Of a stretch of DNA of 64,000 bases, positions 9,723 through 22,006 are shown one piece after another (position 1 is the first letter of the stretch; each line of letters opens with the position of its first letter). This DNA comes from Clonostachys chloroleuca (Eukaryota > Ascomycota > Sordariomycetes > Hypocreales > Bionectriaceae). Made by a program: the position numbers and the translations under genes. The stretch spans positions 22,196,001 to 22,260,000 of the forward strand of contig JBANAY010000003.1 of the NCBI GenBank assembly GCA_037952775.1. Reading direction: 5' to 3'. The notes beneath the pieces are model-generated. The model searched no databases. It saw only the letters and a list, made by a program, of their open reading frames with translations, and was not told the DNA's origin.

Positions 9723-12193
9723 ATGAGTCCTTCCAGACACACATTTACGGCTGCGTCTACCATCCGCGGTGGCTCCCAGCAAGACCTTGAATCTCTGGCC
9801 AACACATTGCTAGATTCATCAATTAGCCAAACAAGGAATGATTCTAAGCCACCTTCAGAGAGCTCGGGATTGCGGCGCGATGCTATAGCTTCTAGTACCG
9901 GGCGCGCAAAACGAGATTCCCGTCGACCGGTGACAGTCGTCGCCATTCGCATACGCAGAAGGAGGATCCCAGTCGAGCGTCTGCTTCTTCAAGTACAACA
10001 TCAAAAACACGTGAAAGACTCCGAGAAGTGGAACTAGAGCGGGACAAGCTCCTTCGTGATGTCGCATATGGAAAAGGTGTCGTAGAGCGACTCAAAAAGG
10101 AGGGCGCTGCCACAGAGCTCGCAGCGTCTCGTACCAAGGCCCGTGTCGAGAAATTGAAAACGGAAACCCATAGGGAGGGGTCGAAAGTATCAAGAAGTGC
10201 TACGGATGGATTCTTCAAGAAGGCTTCGTCGACCGACCTGCTCTTTCTCATGGACACAACGTCCTCTATGGATCCTTACATGAACGAGGCCAAGGAACAG
10301 GTCAGAAGCATCATCAGCGAGATCAGGGAGGCCTTTTTTGGTGAAGCTGAGGTGCGAATCTCCATCGTCAGCTACAAGGACCACGGGGATGAGCCGAGCA
10401 TTCAGTGGTTAGATTTTACTCCCGACGCCGATGCGGCGCGTGCATTCCTTGAGAATCTGTATGCAGAGGGCGGAGGAGATCCTCCAGAAGACGTTCTTGG
10501 TGGTATCCAGCAGGCTATCAACGCGAGCTGGAGAGCCTACACGCGCTGCATGATACACATTGCTGATGCACCACCGCATGGGCGGATATTCCACGATTGT
10601 GATGATGATACGTACCCTGAGCCAGGAAGCGAGCCTCATCAGCTCACATATAAGCCATTGATTCAGAAATTGACAGAGCTGCGTATAAACTATGCCTTAC
10701 TTCGCACAGGAGAATACACTGATAAGATGGCGGATCTCTTCATGCAGGAATATAGGCCTGCCGCAACCGTGTGCCGGCTACACACGTCAAATGGCTACTA
10801 CCCGCTGTCCATGGTCAAAGGAACATCGAATGCTGGATCTCCCGGTAAAAAAGGGATCCAGTTTCAAGAATTGGAGTTGGGCACTACTTACAGTGCTCTC
10901 CGACACCTCATTGTCCAGAGTGTGACTAGTTCGGCCTCTCTCACTGCCACATACTTGGCAAGCCGAAGGACCCCTGTGGCTAGAGCCACTTTCAAACTAC
11001 GAGCTCCACGTTTAACAATGGTGGAAGAGGAATTTGAAGGATCGGATGAAATCAAGATATCACTGGAAACCTCACCACCCCAATGGGATACTTTGAGCTG
11101 GTTTGGCGAGAAGGTCAACGTTGAGGGCTTCTCCCCGACTGTAGTAGTCCATGGATTCCAGACGCTCAACGACATGATGCTCTCCGATGATAATATCATC
11201 ATGGGTCCTGTGGAACTCTCACTTCGGTGGCGGTCCAAGCCATTTTCAAATGGAGCAACTCGCCAGGCATCTTATGCTCGCACCGAAGCTTCCACTGACC
11301 GGTTTGTAGTCAAATCGCCGTTGAAGAGCTCCACAAAGATGGTCCATCTCGTCGAAGACATGCGATGTCAAGCGCTCTGCCGAGCGTTCGCCCTAGAGTT
11401 CAATGGCCTCGTGGGATACGGGTTCAGCCTGAATTTCATTGTGACAATATGCTTCGAGGGTAAAGAGAAAGTGAGGAGCGATGCTGACTGTCTGTCTCTT
11501 GAGCCATTTATTCCGGGCCACTATATCAAGTACAATGGCAATAACGGATGGCTACCCGAGGGGCTGGAAGGTAACGACATCTTCAAGGCTTCCCAGGCTT
11601 TCTCTCATTTCACATATGAGCGCTCACATGGGGAATTTCTGGTATGTGACCTGCAGGGTGTGAACAACTTGCTTACCGACCCGGCGATTCATACACATAA
11701 TGTGGAGAGATTCAAGCTGTCGGCCACGAACTGCAATATAGCGGGAATCAAATTCTTCTTTGGCAGTCACAGATGTAACGAGATTTTTTCTAGTTTGGGA
11801 CTGCAAAGTTCTGCATATGGATTGAAGATGGGCTACCAGAGTTTCCGTACCAACTGGCCCTCCGTGGAGAATACCCTCCTTTGTTCTAACAAGCTCTGTG
11901 GCCGGATTGTGTACGCATCACATGCCAAGCAGTCCGTCGAATATCCAGACTGCAGCTGGTGTGACCAATGCTGGTCTCAGTTAGAGGCATCCAAAATATC
12001 GAGGCTTTGCGTTGGTCCTGGATCCGACCACGAGTTTGAGGTCTCAAAGTTCTTCTTCGAGTCACAGGGGAGTAGGTTACCGCGAGTGTGTCCACTGCAC
12101 CGCACTAAGGAGAACGACCTATCTGAGGCGGCCTCCACCTCCCGGAAAGGGCTCTGGGCAAGGTTAAAGTCAAGAGCCAAGAGGATAACTTAG
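9723..12193 (+). CDS. vWA domain / alpha-kinase fusion protein (N-terminal frame break)
   Basis: Predicted atypical protein kinase resembling the VwkA architecture (von Willebrand A plus alpha-kinase). The main frame is open from about 9890 to TAG 12193, but its only early start candidate (10028) is GTG. An ATG frame at 9723 (MSPSRHTFTAAST...) looks coding and would join the main frame if one base were restored between about 9890 and 9930, for example in the AAAA at 9908-9911; the whole would be about 823 aa. A short coiled coil (ERLREVELERDK) precedes the vWA domain, whose MIDAS-like motif DTTSS lies near codon 77 of the 10028 frame. The alpha-kinase part shows RQASYAR, FVVKSP, PFIPGHYIKYN, the catalytic-region block HFTYERSHGEFLVCDLQGV and FGSHRCNEI. 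Cys pairs (CSNKLC, CSWCDQC) near the C-terminus may bind zinc. Family identification is firm; substrate is unknown. Confidence 0.8.
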
Positions 12194-13663
12194 TCTAGTG
12201 AGCTATGCAATAGCATGGAGTAGCAAGTGGGTGACATTGACTTAAAATATTAGGCTGCTTATTGTCGAGCCTGCAACTGGTATTACCGCATTGTTAGGTA
12301 CTAGAATACATACCCCAAAGATAATACTGAATATATTATCACTTTAATTCTTTTTATACTTCTGAATATCTCTATTCTTTGCAGAAAGTAGTCGATTAAT
12401 AACTACTCTTTCATCAGGTATCTTATTTCTCCTGTCACCCACAAGTGGGTAAGGTGAGCATACCGGCATGCTAATGGTTATCTTACGGACAACACGTTTG
12501 TGTCGCAGTTCTTTAGCAATTGACGTTGTAAATAAGATAAGCATCCGAGTTTACAATCATCTCTGGCTTGCCGACGAAGAAGAGGGTGTAGGGAATAAGA
12601 TGGGTGCCAGTAATGGATTTACCTTCGTCCCAGAGCGGGGTGCAGCACTTAGTAGGACAGAAACAGTAAGAATTGGGTCAAAGACATTCGAGGAGAATTT
12701 AGGTCGGGATTTCCTTCAAAGATCTTGAAAGGGATGTGCTTTGTAAAGCGGTCTTGAGCTAAGTATGGTGAAGGCAATAATGAGATGCATCCAGCTGGAA
12801 AGATGTGACCTCAGACTTGCTGGAGATTTTTGTTGCAAAACGAGGAGCCCTTTCACAGAATTGATTTTAAACCTTTGTGGCCGACTTGATGGCTTCTTAA
12901 ATAAGAGGAATTAATTCATTACACGGTTGTTTTATTCAAAAGGGGGCCGAAACGGTCAACGCTTGACCTTCAGAGTATTCTATACCATGCCGAGAATAAA
13001 GGCAGCTTGGCTCTGGTTGCACATTTTCGGCCGGCCATGGAATTCAGCCATGGTGTAACCAATCTTAACAATGGCAGAAGGGAGGAGGCTGGTGATCAGG
13101 CACACGTGGCTACAACGTCATCGCCGAGCACGGTCATATGATGCAACATCATCATTGAGTAGCCTTCCAGTGACCTTACAGATCAAAGGAAGGATTGACC
13201 TGGCCTTTTCTATCTTATTAATTTATCAAAGTTTTCTAGAAAGCCGTTATCATCAAGAAAATGGTCCATGATCTAACTGGCCGTCCACTAAATTCAGGGG
13301 TGTCTCAGTGTCTGAGATAAATGTTGCAAACGGCAGAACCCGAACTCTATTTGCTTATGGTTGTTTACGGCGAGTTGCATTTTCCCAATCAGGACTGACG
13401 TGTCGCATTTTCAAAGTTGTGTCCGGCCATCACCAATCAGAACAAAAGCTTATCGAGTGGTGACATAGACGACTCAAAGTCACATGTCGTTCATTATGCC
13501 ACTGCTCCCCCAAACGTTGTTTAACCGCTCACTTCCCCAAATGATTTTATGTTGAACTCCGACATCTCATTCCCCACGACGCTGCTGCATACCTGTTGTG
13601 ACAGCCGTTGACCCGACGCCGACTGTACGTTGTGCTCCCTCAGGAGGTCGGAGCGGGACAATC
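12194..13663. other. Intergenic
   Basis: About 1.5 kb with no supported gene. Short open frames here lack coding character. The last few hundred bases form the MFS gene's promoter. Confidence 0.5.
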
Positions 13664-15602
13664 ATGACACACACCGGACCAGACCCTGGAGGGGACAGAA
13701 AGCTCACGGGCTCCCCGTCCCAGGCAGAGGGCATTGAAAATAGTAGCCAACGCTCGAGCCTGGAGTCGCTCCGGCTCAACAGTCGCACCATCCAGGAGAA
13801 GAAATGCAGACTTGTCAACCAGGAGATTGACCGCCAGGGCATGGGCAAGTATCAGTGGTACATCTGGGGATTGTGCGGATTCGGCTACATGATCGACTTG
13901 ATATGGGCGCATGCATTTGCTCTCGTTCTCAGTCCTCTGCAGCAAGAGCTGGGATTTGGCAACGGCCAGTCGGGTAACATCAGCACGAGCTTTAATGCTG
14001 GATTAACTGCAGGTGCTTTCGTTTGGGGATACTTGTCGGACGTGATTGGTGAACATTAACAATCCTTTCTGCTCGAATCCATCATTTTCACTGGATAATT
14101 TTAACCTTATCTGGAGTTAGGACGTCGATGGGCATTCAACCTCACATGTCTCATCTCCTCTCTGTTCGGGCTTTGCCTTGGTGCATCGAATAACTACACC
14201 ACGTTTCTCGTCTTGACTGCCTTTGTGGGCTTTGGAGTGGGTGGAAATGCGAGTACATCTGATCCCTTAAAAGAATGCCCTGACACTGACATTTAATGCT
14301 AGGTGCCTATTGATACCACCATTACACTTGAATTCCTTCCCCAGGTAACACAAGATTTCCCTGATTCCGATCCTTTCCTAGGACATCGACAATCCTAACG
14401 CTCTTCCTGTGTAGAATAGAAGATTTCTCCTTGCTTGCCTCTCAGTCTTCCAACCCATCGGCGTCATCATTAGCAGCGTTGTTGCACTCGCCTTCATCCC
14501 GACATATTCTTGCTCTCCAAACTTCTCCGAAGAGGGATCCCTGCCGTCCTGTGTCGCAGTTTCATCTGACGATGTCAAATGTTGCACTCGATCGAGCAAT
14601 ATGGGTTGGAGGTATCTGCTGTTTACACTCGGGGCCATCACCATTGTCGTCTTCTTCATCCGATTCTTCGTCTTCAAATTCCACGAGTCGCCAAAGTTTT
14701 TGATTTATCAAGGTCGAGATGCCGCGGCGATCCGAACGATCCAAGCGATGGCCAAAATGAACGGCCAAATAGCCCAGCTGAGACTTGAAGATTTGACTGC
14801 GCTTGACGAGACAAGTCACGAATCTTTTGGCAGTGATCCCCAGTTGAGGGGATTGATCGAGACCAAAGCTTCGTGGAAAGAAGGCTTGGCTCACGAGACG
14901 TCTCGATACCAGATGCTCTTCAGCAGTTTTAGGATGACACGGCTGACTATCTTTACTTGGTTGACCTATATCATGGATTTTTGGGGGTTCACGGTTGCAG
15001 GTCAGGAATTGCACTCAAATTGGTAGAGGGGCCTCCGTGGCTAATATTGATAATTTCTAGGTCTCTACTTGCCTCGCATCTTGGCTCTGAAGAACGGCGC
15101 AGCATCCGTCAGTCTGAAATCGACATACACTGCCTACGTTTATACCTACTCCCCAGGCATAATCGGCGTCCTCGCTGGTGCCGCCATGTACCGAATACCG
15201 TCTATCGGTCGTAAATGGACCATGATGTTCTCGGCTGGGCTCATGGGAGTCTCAATCTTCCTATTCTCCATCGTTGACACCGTGGCTAAGAACGAAGGCA
15301 TGTTTGCCATGGAGTACTTCTTCCAGTCCATGTTCAACGCGGTGCTCTACGGCTGGACGCCGCAAGCTTTCCCGGCAGCTGTGCGCGGAACAGCATGTGG
15401 CGTTGCGAGCTTTTGGGGAAGACTGGCTGGGATTGTGAGCCCTTTGATTGCACAGCATCTATACGGCCGAGCGGAGGACGGGAATGGTGATGGTGATATA
15501 AATAGCGTCTTGTATCTTGCTGGCGGTGTTACCTTGGGATGCGTCGTCAGCGTGGGTCTTTTACCGAACGACCTGATGGAGGCGAGGGACGAGGAATCAT
15601 GA
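13664..15602 (+). CDS. MFS transporter (SV2/sugar-transporter-like)
   Basis: Plasma- or organelle-membrane secondary transporter, 560 aa. Exons are 13664-14048, 14121-14248, 14303-14344, 14415-15000 and 15061-15602. The N-terminus is a polar ~60-residue tail, then about twelve membrane segments. Signature loops are seen: GYLSDVIGRRWAFN between TM2 and TM3, GVGGNVPID in TM4, FHESPKFLIYQG before the central loop, and PSIGRKWTM between TM8 and TM9. The second intron starts with GC (GCGAGT) and ends GCTAG; the frame GGN|VPID leaves no GT alternative. The Arg/Pro layout resembles SV2-related and YceI/sugar-type carriers, but the substrate cannot be told. Confidence 0.85.
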
Positions 15603-16093
15603 GACGTGCGGTATTATTCTATGGTTCGTAGATTTTCGGGCATATCTTCTTAGAGATATACAAGAAAATAGTCTAGACGAGAATCAAAGTTATTAGAGAA
15701 TAGTTATTTGCCGAAGATGGATGGTCGGCAACTGAAAGACACAATTGTGAGGCTTTGCATGAGGCGGATAAGCGGGCTGACGGGCTGAGGAGATGCATCA
15801 CAGATGTCCCCAGAATTCAAAGTTATAGAGCAAACCGGGGAGCCATGAAGGCACATGGGATATGGTCGGTCCGGCTGGCAGATTGAGCGGGGTAGATCTG
15901 ATGTGAATGTGCCGTGGAGGCGCAGCAAGGCAGATACCACATGCATGTACGAACAATACATTGCCCGTTATTCTTCCGGCATCTTCCCCGTCCGAATACT
16001 TCCTAGGCCTTTATTCCTCCATCTTGATCTATACAAAAAAAGGGGCATTAATTTCAACCGGTAGTGACGGAGGCAAGGCATGCGAGGGTTAAG
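15603..16093. other. Intergenic
   Basis: Nothing supported. Promoter of the HET-domain gene lies at its right end. Confidence 0.5.
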
Positions 16094-18506
16094 ATGCATG
16101 TTCTTAGCACGTTGCGAGCGTCTATCCATGACGCTAAAACAGGTACGAACTCTGTTCCTGGTTCGGAAAAGAATCAACTTGCCTTGGCGATCAGAGACGC
16201 GGGCATACCATTCGCAAGTACACCATCGCTAGTTGATGATGTGTGTAGCTTGCTCGCCTCGCGCACCAAGTTATGCCATATCTGCCAGTCATTCTCATCT
16301 CAGCTATCATCATGGATAAGAAAGCCAACGTTTGATGAATTACTACAGTGGCCGGAGAGAGATTACGCAAAAGATCGCATGGCTGCTCTCTCGGATGGCT
16401 ATCGTCTCCTCCCTCCAGAACGCGTTGATCCAACCACACCTCGACCAAGCAATGTTTTTGAGCATCATAAGGCTGCTCGAGATTTGCTGAAGTCAGCCAA
16501 GAACTGTCGATTTTGCGAATTGCTCAAACTCGCCATCGCCCTGGACTCGAATCGAAGTCTCGGTTTTCCGTATGATAAGACCACAACGCCACTAGGAGAA
16601 ATTCTGGTGCAATACAACAGTAGATCAGGCGGGTCTGATGTTGCCAACATCATTGAAGGATTGAAGACTAGTGCAGATGCAATTTACTTGATGGTAGAAC
16701 CATATCCGATGCCCGGTTACATTAAAAGTGTCGGTTATAAGTCTGCTCTTGGAAATATTCGTGTGATTTGGCAAAAGCCAAAAAGAATGTTGACAGAAGA
16801 TACTCGAGCTGTTGTTTTTACTCGGCTGAATATATACACGACACACAACAGTGAGTCTCTTCACTCTTTGCTTTGGTCGCGCTGATGTTGACAGAATCCT
16901 AGACTCGGCCTTGCTGCCATTCATTTCTACACGACAGCCACTACACAACTCTGGATCCCCAGACGCGATGGCTCTGATCAGAGAATGGTTCAGTGGTTGC
17001 CGATCCCGCCACGGCGAATGCTGCAGACGGACGGTATCGCGCCAAGTTATTCCGGAAGACGAGCTTCATGTCTTGCCAAGTCGAGTGATTGATGTAGGAC
17101 TTGACAACCCCAATCAAGACCCTCATCTTGTCGAAAATCAAGACAAGACAGTAGGACAATGGGTCGCACTTAGTCATTGTTGGGGAAAAGAAAAGAACCA
17201 TCCGTTGAAGACCACTCGACGGACTTTGGCTCTGCATCTCAAGGCTATTCCAATGTCGTCGATGCCCAAGACTTTTAGAGATGCCGTCGCGGTTTGCAGG
17301 TCGCTAGGGCAACGCTTTCTTTGGATTGATTCTCTCTGCATCGTGCAAGATGATGAGGATGAATGGGAGAAGGAATCTCAGCTCATGGGAACAGTGTATG
17401 AACACGCAGTCCTTACGCTCGCCGCTTCAGATGCTATTGATTCGACACGTGGCTTATTTCTTGAGCGACCATATGCTGATATCAGATTTCCATCAATCCA
17501 ACTTCCGCTTCTCACAGCAGAATCAGATACCGGGCGCCAGACGGCACTGGGCAGCTACTCCGTCGGGATCGATTGGCGACAGGAGCCCTTCATGATTCAT
17601 TTGCATCCTCACTGGACCCCGTTGGCGAGAAGAGGATGGTGTACGCAAGAACTAATTCTGTCACGGCGCGTTGTGCATTTTCTAAGAGAGGGCATGCTAT
17701 GGGTATGCAGAGATAAAGCAGAAGATGAAAATGGGCAGATGGTTTACGGCCGGCTAACTGAGCGTGATTGGAGTACCGAATGGGGTAAAATCATTTTGGA
17801 GCACTCTCAGCGGGAATTTACCTTTGAGAAAGATCGTCTGCGATCGCTGGACGGCTTGGCGAAGGAGCTCAGCAAAGTCAAGAACAATAGTTGCAACACC
17901 GGCGAGTATTTCTACGGAACTTGGTTGGCTGACATCCCAGAATACATCCTTTGGGCGTCTTATCGAGCCGGGAAGAAGAATACACGTTGTCCGTCGTGGA
18001 CGTGGGCATCCTGTGAGGGAGCTGTATGGTTTCGGTTCCGTGATTTCGACAACCTAAGGCAGGATGATTTCTCCCAATGCTGCAAAGTGCTCGGAGTAAG
18101 TAACACTACGGGTGTCTTGACCATAGAAGGCAAGGTGGCAGATATTAGCCACCTCATCTTGTATCCGATGCGACGAAATAGCACCGAGGACCTTATGGGA
18201 CAGAATTCAAATGTCACATACCGGCAACCTCTTGTTCAAGGGTATGCTGTAGGTTCTAGACGTGAAGAGCCATATGGCTGGATCGAGTTTGATGACGACC
18301 GGGATGCACTCGTCATGCCAGAACCAATCCTTTTCGTTCATTTAGCTGATGGCGAATACTACACACCGCCTATAATACAACACTGGGGACTCATTCTGGT
18401 TAAGGAGACTGGATCTGATAGCAGATACAGCCGCATTGGAATGGGTTCGTTATGGGGTTCAGAACTGTTTGCGGGCTTAATAGCCTCAAGAGTGGAAATC
18501 ATTTAA
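16094..18506 (+). CDS. HET-domain (heterokaryon incompatibility) protein
   Basis: 786 aa. ATG 16094; intron 16851-16902. The acceptor CCTAG at 16898-16902 is required, because the earlier GACAG puts the exon out of frame. The N-terminal ~250 residues hold CHIC and CRFC pairs, a common zinc-like lead in this family. The HET domain spans about residues 340-495, with VALSHCWG, FRDAVAVCRSLG, FLWIDSLCIVQDD and VYEHAVLTLAA. The C-terminus (WTWAS, DGEYYTP...) is the usual variable part. HET proteins trigger cell death on fusion of unlike strains or act as innate-immunity-like sensors; this role is from the family, and partners are unknown. Convergent with the F-box-like gene, only 143 bp between stops. 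Confidence 0.9.
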
Positions 18507-18649
18507 AAGGATAGCCGTTTACGTTGTAACTAAAAAATGAATACAAGTCCCGGTACTGCAAAAACCAAATTTCAAGTGTGTGCTTGATCGCAAGGGCAAA
18601 TGAAACCCAATATAATGTGATGGCCAACGCAAAAGTAGAGCTACTACTC

Positions 18650-20173
18650 TTAGCATGGGCGATTCCTTCTCGTTGAAGCTACCAGATCCTCGAGTGCCCG
18701 CAGATCTTCCTCATATGTTTCTGCCCCTCGGTCCAGTATTCGCCTTTTGTTGTATGAGGTTGGGGCCGAATCTATACCAATTGGCTCAGAGTCGTTATTG
18801 CCGAAGGTCATATGGCTCTCCTCGTCAATCCAACCCGAACAGTATCCAGTATCAAAGGTAAAATAGCGAGCCAGATGCGGCTCCTCACTCTCCATCAGAT
18901 CTGGCCGACAAAGGAAAAACGTATGAGGGTACCGGGAAAATCGAAAGTCCAATAAGTTGGGAAGCGACCCACGAATCGCATTGAATATGTCCGCCCATGT
19001 TCCCTCGAAGGTGTAGATCTCGTCATCTTCTCTATTGAAACCGAACGCCCCTTTCGGATGCTTTATCCAGTCCGTATCCTGTACATCCCAAAGCTGTCTG
19101 TGGCCACCGCCAATTCGCAGATGTGAGGCAATAGCGCACCTATCAAGACGCAAAGTCTGCAAGGTCTTTTGTCTCAATACCCAATCAAGCTGGCTGTGGC
19201 GAGCGATGATATAAGCCCCCAGGTGCAGGGTCCTGAGATTGGGAAATCTGAGGTCGCTCGTGTCAAATTTGCCAGGCATGACGCCCCAGCCACAGCGGAA
19301 GAGTAACGAAAGAGAAGTGAGATGCTCGGCAATGGGGTCAAGCCAGACTTGACGGAGATGGGGCTCGAAATTCCGACGCTCAGGGCGATACAAGTCAGCC
19401 TCACGCTCGCCATCCAAGGTATTTTCCTCATCGGCGACTAAAACATGCAGGCCCTTTAGGCCCTGCATCACCTGCTGAAATTTATCAGAACTAGTAAAAT
19501 CGTCCAACACGAAGTTTTGAAGATTCTCGATAGTAAGAGACCGAATGGTAGTAGTACCAGGAGACTCGTTTGTGCGCCGAGCCATGGCATCAAAGACAGC
19601 ATGGAGGGTACGCCTCCTAGTAGAAAGGGGTTCGCCACGTTCCGTATCGTATTCATAATCTCCGGTGCGACATTCTCTGACGAAATGCAAGACGAGCGAT
19701 GTCAGATTCCGCAGCTCACTCATGCGATTAAGAGAATCTATGAATTCTGGGTATTCCCCTTCATCTTCCCATAGATCCCAGCCGCACTCATCCCCACGGT
19801 CTTCGAACGGAAAGGGACTGCTGTCAATATGGACCCGCCTGACGCTTGATCTAATCATTTCGTTGTCAAGCATTGTATTCCACTTTTCGAAACCTTCAGA
19901 CCCGTGACGTAGGTGAATTGAGGAGAACAGATGCCGTGAGGCCAGCTCATTCCATTGCCGACATACAAGGCGAGCATTGGCGAGATGCTCTGGGTTTTGA
20001 GCAGCGGAGCTCTCATCGTACTCATCAGCAAATTCGAAGAGATGACCTATGATGAGATTCAGAGTCTCATTTGGGAAGTCTCTGAGTTCCATTGCGCGGG
20101 ACGCTTGATCTTCAAGTCGTTTGTCGCGTCCGTTTGATTTGATTAACGGAAAATGTTCACGGTGTGGATTCAT
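18650..20173 (-). CDS. F-box-like / leucine-rich protein
   Basis: 507 aa, no intron seen. ATG 20173 is the first in-frame start; ATG 20092 (MELRDFPNETLN) is an alternative placed right at the F-box. The box-like region is LRDFPNETLNLIIGHL ... ARLVCRQWNELASRHLF, which fits the N-terminal half of an F-box (Leu-Pro-type helix, then the RLVCRxW helix). The remainder has irregular leucine-rich runs (LRTLHLGAY, LQTLRLDRC, LPNLLDFRFSRYP). Such proteins are usually SCF ubiquitin-ligase adaptors; the target is unknown. The C-terminus is acidic. Confidence 0.75.
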   Translation of the reverse strand: MNPHREHFPLIKSNGRDKRLEDQASRAMELRDFPNETLNLIIGHLFEFADEYDESSAAQNPEHLANARLVCRQWNELASRHLFSSIHLRHGSEGFEKWNTMLDNEMIRSSVRRVHIDSSPFPFEDRGDECGWDLWEDEGEYPEFIDSLNRMSELRNLTSLVLHFVRECRTGDYEYDTERGEPLSTRRRTLHAVFDAMARRTNESPGTTTIRSLTIENLQNFVLDDFTSSDKFQQVMQGLKGLHVLVADEENTLDGEREADLYRPERRNFEPHLRQVWLDPIAEHLTSLSLLFRCGWGVMPGKFDTSDLRFPNLRTLHLGAYIIARHSQLDWVLRQKTLQTLRLDRCAIASHLRIGGGHRQLWDVQDTDWIKHPKGAFGFNREDDEIYTFEGTWADIFNAIRGSLPNLLDFRFSRYPHTFFLCRPDLMESEEPHLARYFTFDTGYCSGWIDEESHMTFGNNDSEPIGIDSAPTSYNKRRILDRGAETYEEDLRALEDLVASTRRNRPC

Positions 20174-20567
20174 CTCGGGCACCTAAATCTCCGGTATTAC
20201 CCTAGCGGGCTTCTACCAGTAGGACCGGGATAGAAAGAAACATGGTGTGAGGGTGACCGTTGGCAGGTTTCAATCCACACCGCTAAAGGCGGGATGTTCA
20301 GCGGAAATAAGATATTACCGGACATGGTCAATCCTACGGTCTGAGGGCCACACGGTTTTCCCATTGAGCCTGTCTTGACAATTATACGGTTGAGTTTAGT
20401 AAACAAGTTACGGGAGGGATTGAAGTTGCGAATCGTGCCCCCTTATGAAAAAACGACCTAGAAGAGGGCAACCTGCATATTTCATTTCAACCCATCAAGG
20501 CTTTGTTTTCGTTGTTTGAGCTTCTATGTCCACAGCGCACCGCTCTCTTCGGCATACCATTGGGTAT
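20174..20567. other. Intergenic
   Basis: Between the F-box-like gene start and the polygalacturonase stop; both are on the minus strand. No feature seen. Confidence 0.5.
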
Positions 20568-22006
20568 TTAGCCATCCACGATATCCCCGACAACATCCAG
20601 CAGCTCCGTGTCGATGAATCGAACCTGCCATTGAGGGGTCTTCCCACTCGGAGTTGACACATTGACGTTCTCGGCTCGTACGTTGCGGCAGCTCTGGGAA
20701 ACAGTTAGCCTTGGACTTGAAAAAAAATTAGTGATGAAGCTTGTTTGCTTGAACTACTGACCCGATCGTCGCTGCAAATGAGCGAGCCCACAACTGGGTC
20801 TCCCTTCTTCGACGTGGTACCCCAGAAATTCTTGAAAACGACGTCTTCAATGATCATTTGGGAAGGATTCTCCTCGCACGTCGAAGCATTGACAGTTCCA
20901 TAGCACTGGTCAATCTCGAGGACTGCATCGTTCCCCTTCACGTGGAATCCATCATAAGTTACATTGAGGACATGGCCCGTGCCGCCTCCGCCGATCCACC
21001 CTGGCTTTGTGACGGCATGCTCGCCGGCCCAGATCTTGATGCGTGCGCTGTCTGTGGCGTTGCTCAGTGTGTTGTTGTAGATGTACAGGTTCTCTATGAC
21101 GTCGAAAACGCCCGGGTACTGAGCGAGGGAGCCCACCGAGATGCCATGCGACGAGTTGCAGACGAGACCTTGAACAACAATGTTGGTGCTGTTGGGCTTG
21201 AAAGAGACGCAGTCATCGTCGTGGTCAATGTACGAGTTTTGGATAACGATATTGTCAGATCGGTAAGTGTCCCAGCCGTCGAGGTTCTTAGCCTCGTGCT
21301 CAGACGTGGATCGAGAGTAAATATCGATGTCAGAGATGAGAAGGTCCGAGCTGTTGGCGATGAGATTGTGCCACTGTTATCCACGATTAGCTCCTCCGGC
21401 CTCAATACGCCTCGAGCTGGGTAGATTTCTCACCTGGGGAGAATTCCGCAGCTTCAGACCAGTGATGGATCCCCCAACCCACCCGTCAGTGACGAAAAGC
21501 AAAGGCCGCTGGACATTAGAAATAGCATGTGCATCATACCAAACCTGTCCATTGCCATCGATGGTTCCCGTGCCAGCTCCGTACAGGTTGATATCCTCTC
21601 CTCCCCACAGCCACCAGGTCCCCTGGTCCTGGAATGGGAAGTTGAAAAATGTTGGCACCCATTTCTCAATATCCTCGCAGAACTTGACTGTGCCAGTAAG
21701 AGCAATGTCAATGTGTTTAAGGAAGCGAAGGTCAAGTGGGCTGCAGATGGTGTACTCTTTATCCAGCACGACCGTGCCGCCATTGTTACACTCCTCAATG
21801 GCTGCGAGAATCTTTGGTGCATCGTCTCGCCCGGGCGTGCAGCTCGGCTTCACGAAGCATGATTTCGTTCGTGGAGCTGAGGTTGGGAACGGCTTGAAAG
21901 GTTGGATAGGACCGGGCACAATGTTGGGACGCTCTGGCACCTGTCGAGCCTGTGCTATACTGCTGATTGCAGTGCCTGCAATAGCTATGAGAGCAGTGGA
22001 AACCAT
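20568..22006 (-). CDS. Secreted exo-polygalacturonase (GH28)
   Basis: Hydrolyses terminal galacturonate from pectin outside the cell. 436 aa in three exons: 22006-21434, 21373-20762 and 20693-20568. ATG 22006 opens a signal peptide (MVSTALIAIAGTAISSIAQA). GH28 landmarks: NLDGWDTYRS (usual NTDGWDTYRS; Thr replaced by Leu), DDDCVSF (catalytic Asp pair region), SHGISVGS and ARIKIW. The exo-type spacing and the long beta-helix are consistent with exopolygalacturonase rather than endo-enzyme. Several Asn-X-Ser/Thr sites suggest glycosylation. The last exon (SCRNVRAENVNVS) completes the helix. Suggests a plant-associated or saprotrophic lifestyle. Confidence 0.9.
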
